Shown: in pieces, positions 10,480-22,289 of the stretch | Numbering within the stretch: position 1 is the stretch's first letter | Layout: every line of letters begins with the position of its first letter | Assembly (NCBI RefSeq): GCF_050947335.1 | Contig: NC_134983.1 | Coordinates: forward strand, 2,852,001 to 2,916,000 | Source: Megachile rotundata | Lineage: Eukaryota; Arthropoda; Insecta; Hymenoptera; Megachilidae | DNA: 64,000 nt | Reading direction: 5' to 3' | The notes under the pieces: generated by a model | Seen by the model: only the letters and a program-made list of their open reading frames with translations | What the model was told of the DNA's origin: nothing | Database searches by the model: none | Program-made: the position numbers and the translations under genes

Positions 10480-13400
10480 GCGTAATTATTCTATCATACA
10501 TATCAGAATATTAAATCCACGGTGTAATTGCACACGTGTGCAACACGAGAATCACGATCAAATCGATCAACATGAATATCCTACTTATCTTATTGTTTTA
10601 TAGTTTCATCCGTTCGATATCACGTGTTAATTGAGTTTCTCACTTTTTATGGAAAAATGGAGACGATAAATCAGCCATCTGCTTTCAGTCATCTAAAAAT
10701 TGCAGAGCACCCATCTGTCTTTAGTAACTCTAGCTCCAATTTCCGTTTACAACCCTGAGTAACTAGTTCTGCGATACGATAAATCATTCGCGTATTATCG
10801 ATTCATGAGAAAACGAAATCGTCGTTCGTAGAGAACCATTTACAGAATATATCGTAGCGAAAAGGGAGAAAATTTTACTAATAATACTTAACATCTGGAT
10901 ATTATAACTTTCCAAAAATAGAAACATTATTTCTTTTCAATGAAAGCAACACTAAAACAAGAGTTAATAGGTATTCATACGTTAAGTATTAACCATAAAC
11001 CTTTTACTTTAAGTAGAAATTTGAGCATCGTAATATTATAGCAAAAAATGTAAAAAATGCGGTGAATTGAAAACATGGTACTTATTGTTATTATGGAACT
11101 CTTAGGATATTTACAAAGAACATTGAAGAAATTTAATTTGCAATATGGATAATGAATGTTTGCATAAAATTGGCATCAAATTAGCAAAATTAGCAAATTA
11201 GTTTTTTAAAAATTTACTTTATATCGCATTATTTGTCTTCATCTACATAATTGAATGTACTGTTCGCTGATGAATTGGATCTATTTTCTCTATTATTATC
11301 ACTATAATGCACTTAGAATGGTAAAAATATAGCTTATAACACTATGTAATATTAAAAATGAGTATGTATTTAATATACAACATGTTTCGTATTATGCACA
11401 CCCAACGTGCGCCATATTACATACATACCTTTTTTTTTTAAATGTTTTTGATCGAAAAAATATTTAATGATAAATGATACAAAAGTAATACTTTATAAAT
11501 TATCTTTGCTAAAACATGAAATTAGTTAATTTGTATTTTAGAAACTTTGGAGCACTATAAATAAGCACGATATTTTGCATTCAACAACACACTTTGAATT
11601 GAATATCAAAAGTTAATATTCTTAATTTATAACGAAATATTACTTTATGGAGTCACTTATTAATTTTGTTACTTACTTACGGAACTACTTATTTTGTTAC
11701 TTATTTTTGTTAAAATATCGGAATATTAATTAGAATACTAGAATGCTAGTATACCTTCAATAATATTATTCATCATTGGAGAGTTGCAAATGTTCTTTAT
11801 AAGATGAGTAATTAGTTAAAATAAAAATGTATGTGTTATGTATGCATGTATATCCAAATATCACCTTTCGAGTGTAAAGACTAATATTAAAAAAAAATTG
11901 TATCATTCAATGCAAGATAGAAACCTATTCTAAAATGTTGTTAGTTTATGATTTGCAATTGTAGGTAAGTACTATTTCACTAGTTAATAGTTTTAGTTTC
12001 AATAATAAAGAAGCAATAACTACAAAAGTGTTCACCAAACTCTTCAACTAAAAAGTTTTACAAGTGCTATCGAATGTAAAAGGATAATATACTTTCGATT
12101 TAAAAATTCTAAATAACAATAATTTATAATTACAATTAAAATAAAAACTAATAACTTGCAAAATTACAAAATTTAAATTAGAATTTCTGGACATGCAATT
12201 TAATTTATAACTTATTGATATCATAGAATTTAATTAAGAATTTAAAGAAATTATAAAATTCAACTTATGAATATTATTGAACTTACAATTAATTGTTAAG
12301 ATATTGAACAATTACAATTAATTAGTCAGTTCATCATTTTAATAAATAAATTTTTGATAAATTTGTTAATTCTATCGGAAACAATATGAATAATTATAGA
12401 ATTATAAAGATGATACACAAACTGTTTTGTTTACAAAGAATTTTGTTAGATACTTCGATAGTCGCACTTTTTATGATATTTATTGTTCGTGTAAAATGAC
12501 TTCAAAATGTTATGCTATATGATTTGCTATTGTCAAGCAGTATTGATTATCAGTGAAATGTAATACAGTATCCAACTAGGCTAATTACGAGATTTATGTT
12601 AGCGATTAGGAAATTGCATAACTGGTTTTCTCGCTTGACTATCTTACCTCACAGTTGTCAACCTGTTCAACCATTAAGAGATCATTAATATCTATACTTC
12701 TTTTTCAATACATTCCTCTACTGGTCCCCCATACCGAGTCTACATGATAAATTAACAAAACTCTGTATTCTATCAAGCATGTAAATTGAATTTATTTAAT
12801 CTTTCTTGCATGATTTCTTCAATTTTGAAAAATAATGCTGCTTTATACAACAATACATGTTATTAATAAGAATATAGCAATAACTAAATATTCTCTATTA
12901 TAAATTTAGTTTGAAAATTTGAAATAATTTAACAAGACATAATAAAAACCTACCTTTAACTTGAAATTAATAAATAAACGATACAAAATAAAGTAACATA
13001 CATTAATTCTTTGTCTTAATAAAAAATATCACAGATTTCAAGAAGAACCTCTAAACAAAGTCAGTAATTAAAAATAAAGAAACTTATTAATCGATCATTT
13101 TGACCACATCGAAAATTTCACTGTCAAAAAAGTTGTAACTATCTTCTTTGCAAAATAAGAAATATTACGGACCATGAAATTTGTTATTTTTCAATATTCG
13201 ATAGAATACAAGAATTTTGTAATAGCCTGTTTCCTACAGAATACAAGGAAGGATTAACAGATTTATGCCGAGAATCCCTATACCATACACTGCAAATTAA
13301 TAGTCACTAAATTACCGTTAACACATGATATAACAGATACTTACTAACGAAGTGCAAAGTGATAATGAAAATGAAAGTGAAAAGCTATATACTGAAATCA

Positions 13401-13800
13401 CTGCCACATGATACTGCTTATTGAATCGTTAAGTAAAAATTTATGAAACGAAATTACACGATGTAAATTTTTCCTATTTTGTGTTTAGCGTAACCAGACC
13501 CTCTGTAATGGAACGCCAATAATCTCAATAGTTCGATTAAATGGAAACTACTCGACTGATCTTCACAGTCTTGTCGGAGAAACGATTTGATGAATTGACT
13601 GTGATGATCATCGTTTCGCAATTAATTAACGAAATAGTATAGCTCTCTGCACCTGACAAAGTAATTGCTCGTTTTTGGTTTCACAGCCAATAACGTGGTT
13701 AAATCATATATGTAATGACTGGTGAGTCGTGATCAGTGGTTGTACGTATAAAAATATGACAACCAAGTGTAAAGAGCTCTCTTCCCCTCGCCGTTTTTTA
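10480..13800. other. Long AT-rich stretch
   Basis: No exon-like block. A plus-strand ATG at about 10571 opens a 20-codon hydrophobic peptide, too short to call. The part at 13490-13780 is more complex (GATGATCATCG, GTGAGTCGTGATCAG) and might be regulatory, but I see no defined site. Confidence 0.45.
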
Positions 13801-14360
13801 AGGAATTTTTAGGACTTGAAAATAGGTTAAGAATATTAAGGCATAAGAATATCGTGTCCGAGTTTTTGGAAAAGACAGATTTAGGAATATAGAGATACAG
13901 CAATTACAGAATATTACAGAATTTTAATAACTTGAATTGCGGGACATATAAATATCGGGATACATGGTTTTCGGAACATAGAGACTATAGAATATAGGGA
14001 TTTCTGGATGTAGGGATATTAAAGCATAGAGATTTTGGCATATACAAATTTTTGGATTTAGGAATTTGGAATGTAGGCATTTAAGAATACAGCAATTTGA
14101 GTGCAGAAGGATTTTAAAACTATAGTACAAAATTATATTTCATAAATATGGTTATTTCGAGATATAGGTACTTCAGGATATAGATATTTTGGAATATAAG
14201 AATTTTGAAATAAGGAAATTTCGAGATTTGGAAACGTGAAATTCAGGGAATTTGGAGCACCTCGAAGCTTTACAAGTTTACAATTCATAAATTTATGAAC
14301 TTCGGGATACGAAAGTTTGGTAATTTGAGAATTTGAAAAATTAAGAATTTTTAAATTGAG
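13800..14360 (+). repeat. Degenerate octamer-type array (GGAATTTAG/GGATATAG), purine strand plus
   Basis: Variants of GGAATATAGAGATA and GGAATTTGGAA recur every 8 to 12 bases, each marked by GG or GA between AT runs. First of the dispersed arrays of this kind in the window. Confidence 0.7.
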
Positions 14361-15420
14361 GAAATGTTGACAAATTTATATGGTTTTCTTCATTCAAAGG
14401 AAGAAATTGTAGGAAACATTGCAATTTAAAGAAAAATTGGTTTTAAATCTTTTCACGGAAATGAGACCATACTTTTTAAATAATACACAAAAATAAGAAA
14501 CAAAACATACTTAAGCATCTGTCATATCAACTGAGATAAACATATGTAAAATATAGAAGTAAAAAATTGTGAATCGTTCTCCTATATATAGCATAATCAC
14601 GTTACAATGTTCTTCTCACCAGATATCATCATTGTTAAAATATATGTGTTTCAGAAGGATTATACTGTCAAGATAACCAGTTATTCGATAATTTTAACAC
14701 CACAGAAATTTAAATTTATAATTTTTACAACGTTATAAGTCATCAGTATTACGTTTCATAATATATATTTGATGGTCCTTAAACTTTATGTGACCCTTGC
14801 AAATAATGTCGTTAAGATAATAAGGTGATCAAGCAGGATGTTATGTAGACTGTTTAAAATGGCATGCTCTGTTCTCACCTTAACTTGTTCGGATTATAAT
14901 GTTTGAGAGATTGTCTCGATACGTGTTTCTGACGTAGGCTGTTCATGTACCACTCGAAAACTCGAAATGATGGAGTAGTTTGTAATACGAGTCGAATGAT
15001 ACCTGTTTTGATTACTCGAGTAATGATGGATCGAGTCACAAGACCCTTTTATGAAAAATAATACGTTAGTATACATAACCCTTACATCAGCACTCAAATT
15101 TATCCACGATGTTCATAACCTATAGTGAAGATAATCGAGTAGTCATGTGATAAATTTGAATTTTAACATGTTGATAAATAGCTACTAATTCCACAGGACC
15201 AAACTACTTTACAAAAATCGGCTGAAAATTTTAATTTTGTCGAATCAAATCAAAGGTTTGAATGTTGTAAAATCGAATTCAAATATAATTTTCATTCAAA
15301 ATTTTACGAAGAAATCGTGTATCACCAACAAAATAGTATTATAAATCAAAACTGTTTAAAAATATTTCTGAAAGTATCTTGCTAACGAATATATAAAATC
15401 ATTTCTCATTTCGGTTTAAA
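14360..15420. other. AT-rich DNA, nothing assigned
   Basis: A minus frame at 14894-15097 is open but has no splice or start support. No repeat array seen. Confidence 0.4.
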
Positions 15421-15424
15421 CAAC

Positions 15425-15905
15425 AAAGATACACAAGAAGATAGAAATCTTGTCCAACTAGTAAATATATTTTTCTAGTTACTCGTGTAAATAAATATTT
15501 TGTTCCATTTATTACTACGTATATCAGAAAATTTTCCAAATACGCGAGAAAACAGATATTTTGTCCACTAGCAAATACAGGAAATAGAAATTTCGTTCCA
15601 TTATTAAGTACATGCGAATATTTCCTGCTTACATGAGTAAATAGATATTCTGTCTTACTACTAGATACACGAGAAAATTTTCTAGATACACGAGTAAACA
15701 AATATTTTATCTCGCTACTACATACTCGGAGAAATAGAAATTTCATCCCGTTACTTGATACAGGAAAATATTTTCCTTCAGATACAAGTAACTGGACCTT
15801 TCATTTCACTGGTAGGTACAAGAGAAAATAGAAATTTTGTACTATTACTAAGTACACAAGCAAATTTCCAGATACACGAGAAAATAGACATTTTGTTCTA
15901 CACTC
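15425..15905. repeat. Degenerate minisatellite, ~30-60 bp unit
   Basis: Variants of AGATACACGAGAAAATAGA followed by AATTTTGTYCYATTACTA recur at least eight times, with insertions. The minus strand stays open over 115 codons (15399-15746) only because the unit lacks stops in that frame, giving repeated VSRKFSRV and KYLFTRV motifs. I treat that frame as repeat-derived, not a gene. Confidence 0.7.
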
Positions 15906-16184
15906 CCAAAGGGATAATGGCAAGGTAAAAAACGAGTATAGGTACATGATGTTCGCACGGTAAAAGGAAGATTCGTCGAATAAATAGCCTAATGAAATAA
16001 GACATTTTCGACAGAAGCCGGGTAGCTGCTTATAATTTACTTAAACACCATGTTCATTAAAAATCGGTAATAAGCGTGTGCACTGGAACGGTTGCTTGCT
16101 GTTTATCCAGCTTACGGAGAAGTCATTTACGGTTAACTGTATCTGTGGTTTGCATTAGATAGGAATGCTCCCTGAAGCCGGCGC

Positions 16185-16216
16185 AGAAAGAGAGACAGAG
16201 AGAGAGAGAAAGAGAC
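16185..16216. repeat. (GA)n microsatellite
   Basis: A short impure GA repeat (GAAAGAGAGACAGAGAGAGA...). It lies just upstream of the 16258-16668 open frame. GA runs can bind GAGA-type factors in insects, but no function is shown. Confidence 0.8.
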
Positions 16217-16257
16217 AAACACAGTTTGACAGATGGCCGATGCTATAAATCGTATTT

Positions 16258-16668
16258 GTGGAAAAACTGGATCGGCCAGAGACGATTGGATATTACAATA
16301 TTTTTAGACGCGGATCTACTAGTCAGATTAGCCTAAGCCATACACGCTACTTTAGACAATGTTTGGTGCTGGATAGAAAAGTCGATTGCGAATTAACTGC
16401 AATTTATGCTACTATATCGATTATGCTAATCGATACAGGAAGTTCGTTCAGGATCGAAAGTGCTGCTTTGCGTGCAGTAAGTCGTTCAATTCAGCTGATA
16501 AAAATTGGTATGAATTTATGTCTGATTGGGAGCATTGAATTGGACACGGTATGGTTCAACAAGGAATTTATACGGTCCTGTTCGGACATATTTTATAAAG
16601 CTAAAGTGTATGTATCACAAACACGCTCGAGTATGAAATTTCTTCGAAATTTAAGTCGATATGGATGA
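16258..16668 (+). CDS. 136-codon open frame, unknown, no ATG at its 5' end
   Basis: One of the longest frames in the window. It follows an in-frame TAA and opens with GTG, so it would have to be an internal exon or a relic. Within it, a TATTTTTAG acceptor (about 16306) and a consensus donor, GCA|GTAAGT (about 16472), bracket a block whose reading includes LDRKVDCELTAIYATISIML. Codon use is balanced. A second frame starts at ATG 16232 (MADAINRICGKTGSARDDWI) but stops after 24 codons. It could be a decayed gene or transposon piece; no family recognised. Confidence 0.25.
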   Translation: MEKLDRPETIGYYNIFRRGSTSQISLSHTRYFRQCLVLDRKVDCELTAIYATISIMLIDTGSSFRIESAALRAVSRSIQLIKIGMNLCLIGSIELDTVWFNKEFIRSCSDIFYKAKVYVSQTRSSMKFLRNLSRYG

Positions 16669-16669
16669 T

Positions 16670-18100
16670 AGGAATATCTAAACGGTGATGACAATTTAAA
16701 GATAGTTAATTTGCAAAGGTATTTACTTTAATTTATGGCCACTTTACGAAGATATTTCAAATTGTAATATTTAACACTTTGAAATTACCACCTTAGGAAT
16801 TGATAATTTTGGAAATTTGTGATCTTAGAATTTTGTAGTTTTGAAATTATTTAACTTTGAAGCTTTAAAATTTTGAACTTCGTTATTCTAGAATTTTGGA
16901 ATTGAAATATTTAAAAATTTTTTAATTTGGAGTCATATCACTTGAACATTCTTTTTTAAGTTCTTAAAATTACTGGAACTTTATGATTTTGGAACCTTTG
17001 ATTATTATTTGCTTCTTATTATTATTATTTTTTTAAATTTGAAGACTAAGGAATTTGCAAATTTTTTAATATGAAAATGGAAGAATTGGGCAATTTGACA
17101 ATACAGAAATGTAACAATTTGAAAATATGATGTTCTGGAAATTTGGTCTCTTCAGAAATTCATAAATTTTGAAATTTAAAAATTTTTAATATTAATATCA
17201 ACATTAGTATCAATGTTTAAAAAAATATTGAAAACAAATTATTTTTAAATAGGTAACAAAAAAAATTTAAGAGGCAATCAATAAAAATAAGAAATAATGG
17301 AATTACATGAAATTAATTATTATAATTTTTAAATCTATTTATTTGCAAAATTTTATTAATTTTACGGAATAAATATTTCAAGTAAATATGTTATACTAAT
17401 AGACTATTACAATACATAGTTAACAGTTTAAACTAATGGAAGAATAAAATTGGAATGGTATGCATATAAGTATTCTATGTATTGCATTAATAGATACTAT
17501 TTATACAATACGTATTGTAAAATATACATTTTTTAAAATTTAATGCGTTTTAAATACAACGCACACATAACCTCCTAACCTAGCAGCTAATCAAAAGTAA
17601 GATATTGTATAATATTTTGAACTCTATCCATTTACAATATTACATTAATCTGAAGGCACAAATATTTAAATCCGATCATTAATACACTCTAATGGTATAC
17701 AATTATAAACTAAAATTAATAAAAAATAAAGAATGAAATAACAAAGGAATTAAGCATCCCTTCAAATCTATCCATCAATAATATTGTTATAATGACTAAT
17801 ATTGTTATAATGACTGATTTGGAATTTTCATATAGTAATAACAACTTCCTCAACGATAAATGTAATTATGTTTCCAATATTTATTATAACTAAATCTGAA
17901 AAGCGATTAAATGACAAACCAAAACGTTTCAAAACCAAACTATGAAAATTTACGATTTTTCATATTACTCACAACTTATTCACAAAAACAGTGCAAAAAA
18001 ATATTAAATTAATCACATTCTTAAATATTAATAATCTTGATTAATCTGGCGAATAAACCACAGATTATAATCACACTGTACAAATGTTTCTATTCAATAC
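16670..18100. other. AT-rich DNA with an octamer array at its start
   Basis: 16780-17190 carries the degenerate GGAATTT/GGAAATTT array in plus polarity (TTTTGGAATTG, TTTGAAATTTAAAAATTT). The remainder is AT-rich without exon-like blocks. Confidence 0.55.
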
Positions 18101-18239
18101 GTCGCACCGATACATTCTTGTAACACCGGATTAACCGTTCGTCTTTTTACACCAATTTATCCATCCACGCAGTCTTACAACCTCTTAAAAAAAAAAGAGA
18201 AACGAGACAAAATTATCAGAGTGGAAAACACTACGTTAC

Positions 18240-18525
18240 TCTACCTTCTTCCATCCAAACAGAAACAGGTCCAATAACGTCCCCACAAATTCACACTCCC
18301 GTCCCTCGTCTCGACTTTACTTTCGACGAGCAAACTCGACCGTATTCGTCTGGTCGCTATAAAAATAATCGTGGCGAGGGTGGCTACAAATTTCATCGTG
18401 GTGCAAAACACTTTCGACCGGTTCGGTTGGATTATGACATTATCGGAATAATCGATGGTCACGATTTGCCACGGTTACGCCGTCGGCCCGGCGATCTTTT
18501 GTAGCGGAACCTCCTCTTCTGATTT
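18240..18525. promoter_or_regulatory. CpG-rich island 5' of the 18.5 kb gene candidate
   Basis: High CpG density (for example GTCGGCCCGGCGAT) directly upstream of ATG 18526. It may be promoter and 5' UTR. A minus frame here (about 18241-18474) is also open and includes MKFVATLATIIFIATRR, a signal-peptide-like string, so an antisense exon cannot be excluded. Confidence 0.3.
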
Positions 18526-20867
18526 ATGAATAAAATGGCGCATCGTTGCACCTTATCCGGTTGGTACATGAGTTTCGGTCGGGACGTTTCGCGAGGAGGT
18601 TCGAGAAATGATGCATGGGTCGTTGGTGGATTCAACGAGACAACCACGGACCTCTACGACTCGCGTTCCTGGATTTCTTTATTTTATGATACGAACGGCC
18701 ACACGCGTTCGCCACCTACCACTCGATACATTATTTCCGTTTGCCAGTCTGACCAGGGGAAGGTTAATTCGCGCGTGCCTAATTGTCTGCGTGGGTGGAA
18801 CTCGTTTTCAACAAATTCTATAACGTTTCTTTCGATCCGCGACGACTGGTTTTCAAGTGCTTTTGGCGCGAACGTTTTTCAGGTAAGATTTTGGTTCAGT
18901 GAAGGTGTGTGACACGAGGATTTCATCAGGACGTTCACCAGCAATTTTGCAGATATATAGGGTGTCGTGTAACTGGCGATATAGCACTACAGGTGCTGAT
19001 TTTACCCGCAAAAGTAAGTCGAAAATGTTCCTTAAGAAACGTTCTTTGAGAAAATCAGCTTTTAAGACTAGATTTATGGAACTTGTCAAAGCCACAGATC
19101 TTAGATTTCTTACTTAAAATTACGAACATTATTAAGAAATTTTAGTCGTAATATATGTTACCCTTTGTCAAGGTAAAGAATCATTGCATAAGCTAGTTTA
19201 TGAATTATCTTTTATTCATTTCTTCTCACAATTCAGTTTCGTAATAATGATTCCAAACGACAATACAATTAAATGAGCTAATGAATGTAAATGAATTTAA
19301 TTAACATTAAATGAATAATTCTATATGCATATGTAGTATATAATTTCATAGACAAACATTAGTACAATATTTATGATATAATTATTTACAATAATTATTT
19401 AATAATAAAAATGTAATTACACAAATTTATACGACAAAAAAAAGAATGTAATGCTCAACTAAGTAGATTTACTCGTGTTTTTGCAGTTCAAGTACTATTG
19501 AACATTCAATTTAAGTCTTAACTGTAATTTGCACAGTTAAAGATCGCTAAATGCAAAATAGACATGATATTTTAACTTATTTTTATCGCCTTTAACATTG
19601 TAGTAGCAAATAGATCGTTATGTCTGAAATAGAGCAAGTCAGCCATTCCCACTAAGAGGTGTGAAATCTTGAAATAATTCATTTATTATATGTTTATCGA
19701 GAAAAAACAAATTAAAATAGCTGCCTTGTTAAGTAATAAAATGTATTGCATTATAACGGTTTTTACTATAAGAACATGTAAAACATAAATATGACGAAAG
19801 ATAGACTTATCGGACACATGTTGTTAAATGTTTATTAGGATATAAAGTTAAATCTTGATATAAACTAATTGGCGAAAACTCATAAAGATAGGATAAAATT
19901 TATGTTGTGAAACGAGTTGCTTTCGCCATCATACTAATTTTATTACATTCAAATACTTTCTGTACTTGACATCTTAAGTAAGATTGGTTACTTTATAGCA
20001 TGAATAGTAACTGTTTTGTTCTTGCAACATATGAAGGTATTTTTATAAAAACAGGAATTTTTTACAACTCTTACTTTTCAATGCTTTTTGATATTATGTA
20101 TATTTATTTATTTTGCTGACCACTTTCGTAACAACGATAAAATATCATTTGCTATATTTGAAATCACGTTACATATGAACAAGTGATCATGTTTAAGTTC
20201 AACAATTAAACTAAAATTACTGGCAAACAATTCGCATTGTAGTCCTATAGCGATCTATCTTTAATAAGATAGATCACTATAGGATAAAAACATCAAAAAA
20301 ATTAATTATAAACGAATATAAATATGTACTATACATAGGTGACGATCGATCTTAACATATGTTAGTGAGAAGAATGTAAGAAACCACTAAGTTATTAGAA
20401 AAAACATCCTCAGAATCATGTCCTTAATCCTAGATTTACAAAACCTGTAAAAATGATACATTTTAGATTTCTTATTTTCAATTGCAAAAATTAACTTCTG
20501 TCGAGATAAAAAATTATTATACATACTAGTTTACGTAACATCCTTTCTTTATTTGTATTTTTACTTCAATTTCAATTTAAAAATAATTATTAATAGTACG
20601 TCAGCAAACCTAATGTTAAGAATATGCAAGATTAAGATCACCAAAGCTGACACATTGTACAATATAGTTACCGAAACAAATCTTAAACTGCTCTAAAGAA
20701 TGTCCCAAAGTATATTTTAAACGTTTTATCCTTGCTATGCAGTCTCTGAATCTGACATTGACTGCTGCTACAAAGTTTCAAGGTCGAAGACTGGCGTCAA
20801 GGAAATGTTCATTTTGGCATCGCCTGTGATGTCTCGTTGCAGGAACATCACAATCGGCATCAAATAA
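18526..20867 (+). CDS. Candidate three-exon gene (180 aa), unknown
   Basis: Exon 1 (18526-18882): ATG, 119 codons (MNKMAHRCTLSGWYMSFGRD...), ending at a near-perfect donor, CAG|GTAAGA. Intron 1 is only 70 nt and ends TTTTGCAG. Exon 2 (18953-19013) continues in phase 0 (IYRVSCNWRYSTTGADFTRK) to AAA|GTAAGT, leaving one base. Exon 3 (20743-20867) follows CTTGCTATGCAG and fits that phase, giving SESDIDCCYKVSRSKTGVKE and 20 more residues to TAA. Three strong splice signals with compatible phase are seen. A minus frame over exon 2 is also open (18853-19095), and the exons could be non-coding. No domain is recognised. Confidence 0.38.
19014..20742 (+). other. Intron 2 of the 18.5 kb candidate; contains repeat copy 2
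   Basis: AT-rich. Positions 19270-19640 are the second copy of the 8990-9690 repeat, and 20243-20284 is a foldback. No other exon-like block is seen. Confidence 0.4.
20243..20284. repeat. Near-perfect 19-bp foldback with 4-nt loop
   Basis: TCCTATAGCGATCTATCTT, then TAAT, then an inverted copy with a single C/T difference. The compact hairpin could form in RNA or as a cruciform. It may be the collapsed core of a MITE. A microRNA precursor usually has a longer loop and stem, so that is less likely. Confidence 0.75.
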
Positions 20868-20869
20868 GC

Positions 20870-21200
20870 CATTAATCAAGTTTCAGCTACCGAGTCGCGC
20901 CTACCGAGCAACGCCGCGAAAGGTTAACCGGCCATTACAACCTGACACAAATCATCGTAACGCATTTGCGTTCGAGCCTAACAGCTTCTGAACGCGCATA
21001 CCTTGAGCGATAGCGAACTGCACGTAGATTAGCTAGACGAGCAGCAACAAAGGCTGGCAACGAGCCTCATTCGGCGTTTGTTCATTGTTCCCCGCGCACG
21101 ATACGAGAGACACGAGGCGGAATGTACAGTCGGTAACAAATCTGGATTACCTACGAAAAATAGTGCAATCAAAGGGAAAGAGATGTACCGCATGCGCATT
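20870..21200. promoter_or_regulatory. CpG-rich block after exon 3
   Basis: G+C-rich and CpG-dense with no long open frame on plus; on minus an ATG (about 21087) opens an 18-codon Cys/Ser peptide only. It could be 3' UTR of the preceding candidate or a regulatory block. Confidence 0.25.
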
Positions 21201-21214
21201 TTATGGAGTTGACA

Positions 21215-21620
21215 GCTAGGGGATATTGGAATCTAAGAATTTGGTGATGTGGTAATTCAGGATTTTTTTAAATTAGGGATTTTCGAATTTAAGAGTTATG
21301 GAATTTAGGGATTTTTTAATTTACGAATTACGGATTTTTAGAAATCTAGGAAATCGATCATTCAAGGATTGGAAGACATGGAGTTTACAATTTTAAGAAT
21401 TTGGGAATATAGAGACAATAGGCTCTGGGAAGATGCGAATTCAGAGATTTGGAAATCTAGGGATTCGAAGATTTAAGGATTCCCTGATCTACAAATTTGA
21501 TGATCTAGGTATTTGTGAATCTAAGAATTCGGGGGTCTACGAATTCAAAAATCAAGGATTTTTAGAATTTGTTATCTAGGAATTTAAAGGCATAAGAATT
21601 TGCAAATTTAGGAATTTGTG
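21215..21620 (+). repeat. Degenerate octamer-type array, purine strand plus
   Basis: Repeated GGGATTTTNGAATTTA, GGAATCTAAGAATT and AGGATTTTTAGAATT variants, each about 8 to 16 bases apart. Confidence 0.7.
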
Positions 21621-22106
21621 TGTCCCTTTATTCAAAGGAAGCCTACATTGCATTGGAGTGTACGTAATATAATAGCTTGATTGGCCCTTTGCAGAGGCGG
21701 TACGTAAACGGCCCGGTAGATATTTATTGTTTTCGCCGAAGCTCAAAACGCTTGTTAACGTGACATATCGTAAAGCACGTGCCCACGTGCCACGACTTGC
21801 TGACACTTCACAATAGCATCGAGATTGCTGGCGCCCCGTCCGAACACACCGGAGAAAACAGTTAGGGCGTGTTGTGTACGCCTCTCGTGTTCCTTGGTTG
21901 ATGTCTTTGTCGGATCGCGACGTTCGACGCAAGCTTAACGGTTCTACACGCCTCGAGCAAAATGTTAATGTGCATCCTGCTAACTAATAGATAAGCCAGC
22001 TCACCAGCTAAACCAGTCAGTTGAATGCGTTTGATTAGAAACTGACGAGCCAAACGTGTCAGGTCGCGAATACGAGGGTCTGGGTAGAGCTGTTGAAACA
22101 CTGTTT
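21576..22106 (-). pseudogene. Two overlapping minus frames, possibly one broken or spliced gene
   Basis: Frame 1 (22101-21862; 79 codons, FQQLYPDPRIRDLTRLARQF...) is preceded by a possible acceptor (CCAAACAG). Frame 2 (21932-21576; 118 codons, Cys/Arg-rich, ending inside the octamer array) overlaps it by about 70 bases in another frame. Both have balanced codons. Together they could be a frameshifted relic, or two exons joined within the overlap (a donor CTG|GTGAGC lies near 22016). Neither has an ATG. No homologous family is recognised. Confidence 0.25.
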
Positions 22107-22289
22107 GGATTCAATGGGTTTGTTATGCTTCAATCGCATGTTCAACGAAGAGTAGTGACAGTGATGTTGCACCATTCAATGGAGCAAACGCGATGCCGAT
22201 GACATTGCGTTTCATTCCCCGTGTTCATCACAATGATAACTACTTGTGTAGGAAGATGAGCAAACGAATGCATTAAGCTGTGGCATACA

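Noticed and set aside
15399..15746. 115-codon minus frame
   Set aside because: Created by the minisatellite unit; listed as repeat instead.
18899..19117. 72-codon plus frame and the opposing 80-codon minus frame over exon 2 of the 18.5 kb candidate
   Set aside because: The plus frame crosses two strong splice sites, so the spliced reading is preferred. The minus frame has neither ATG nor splice pair, though it cannot be fully excluded.
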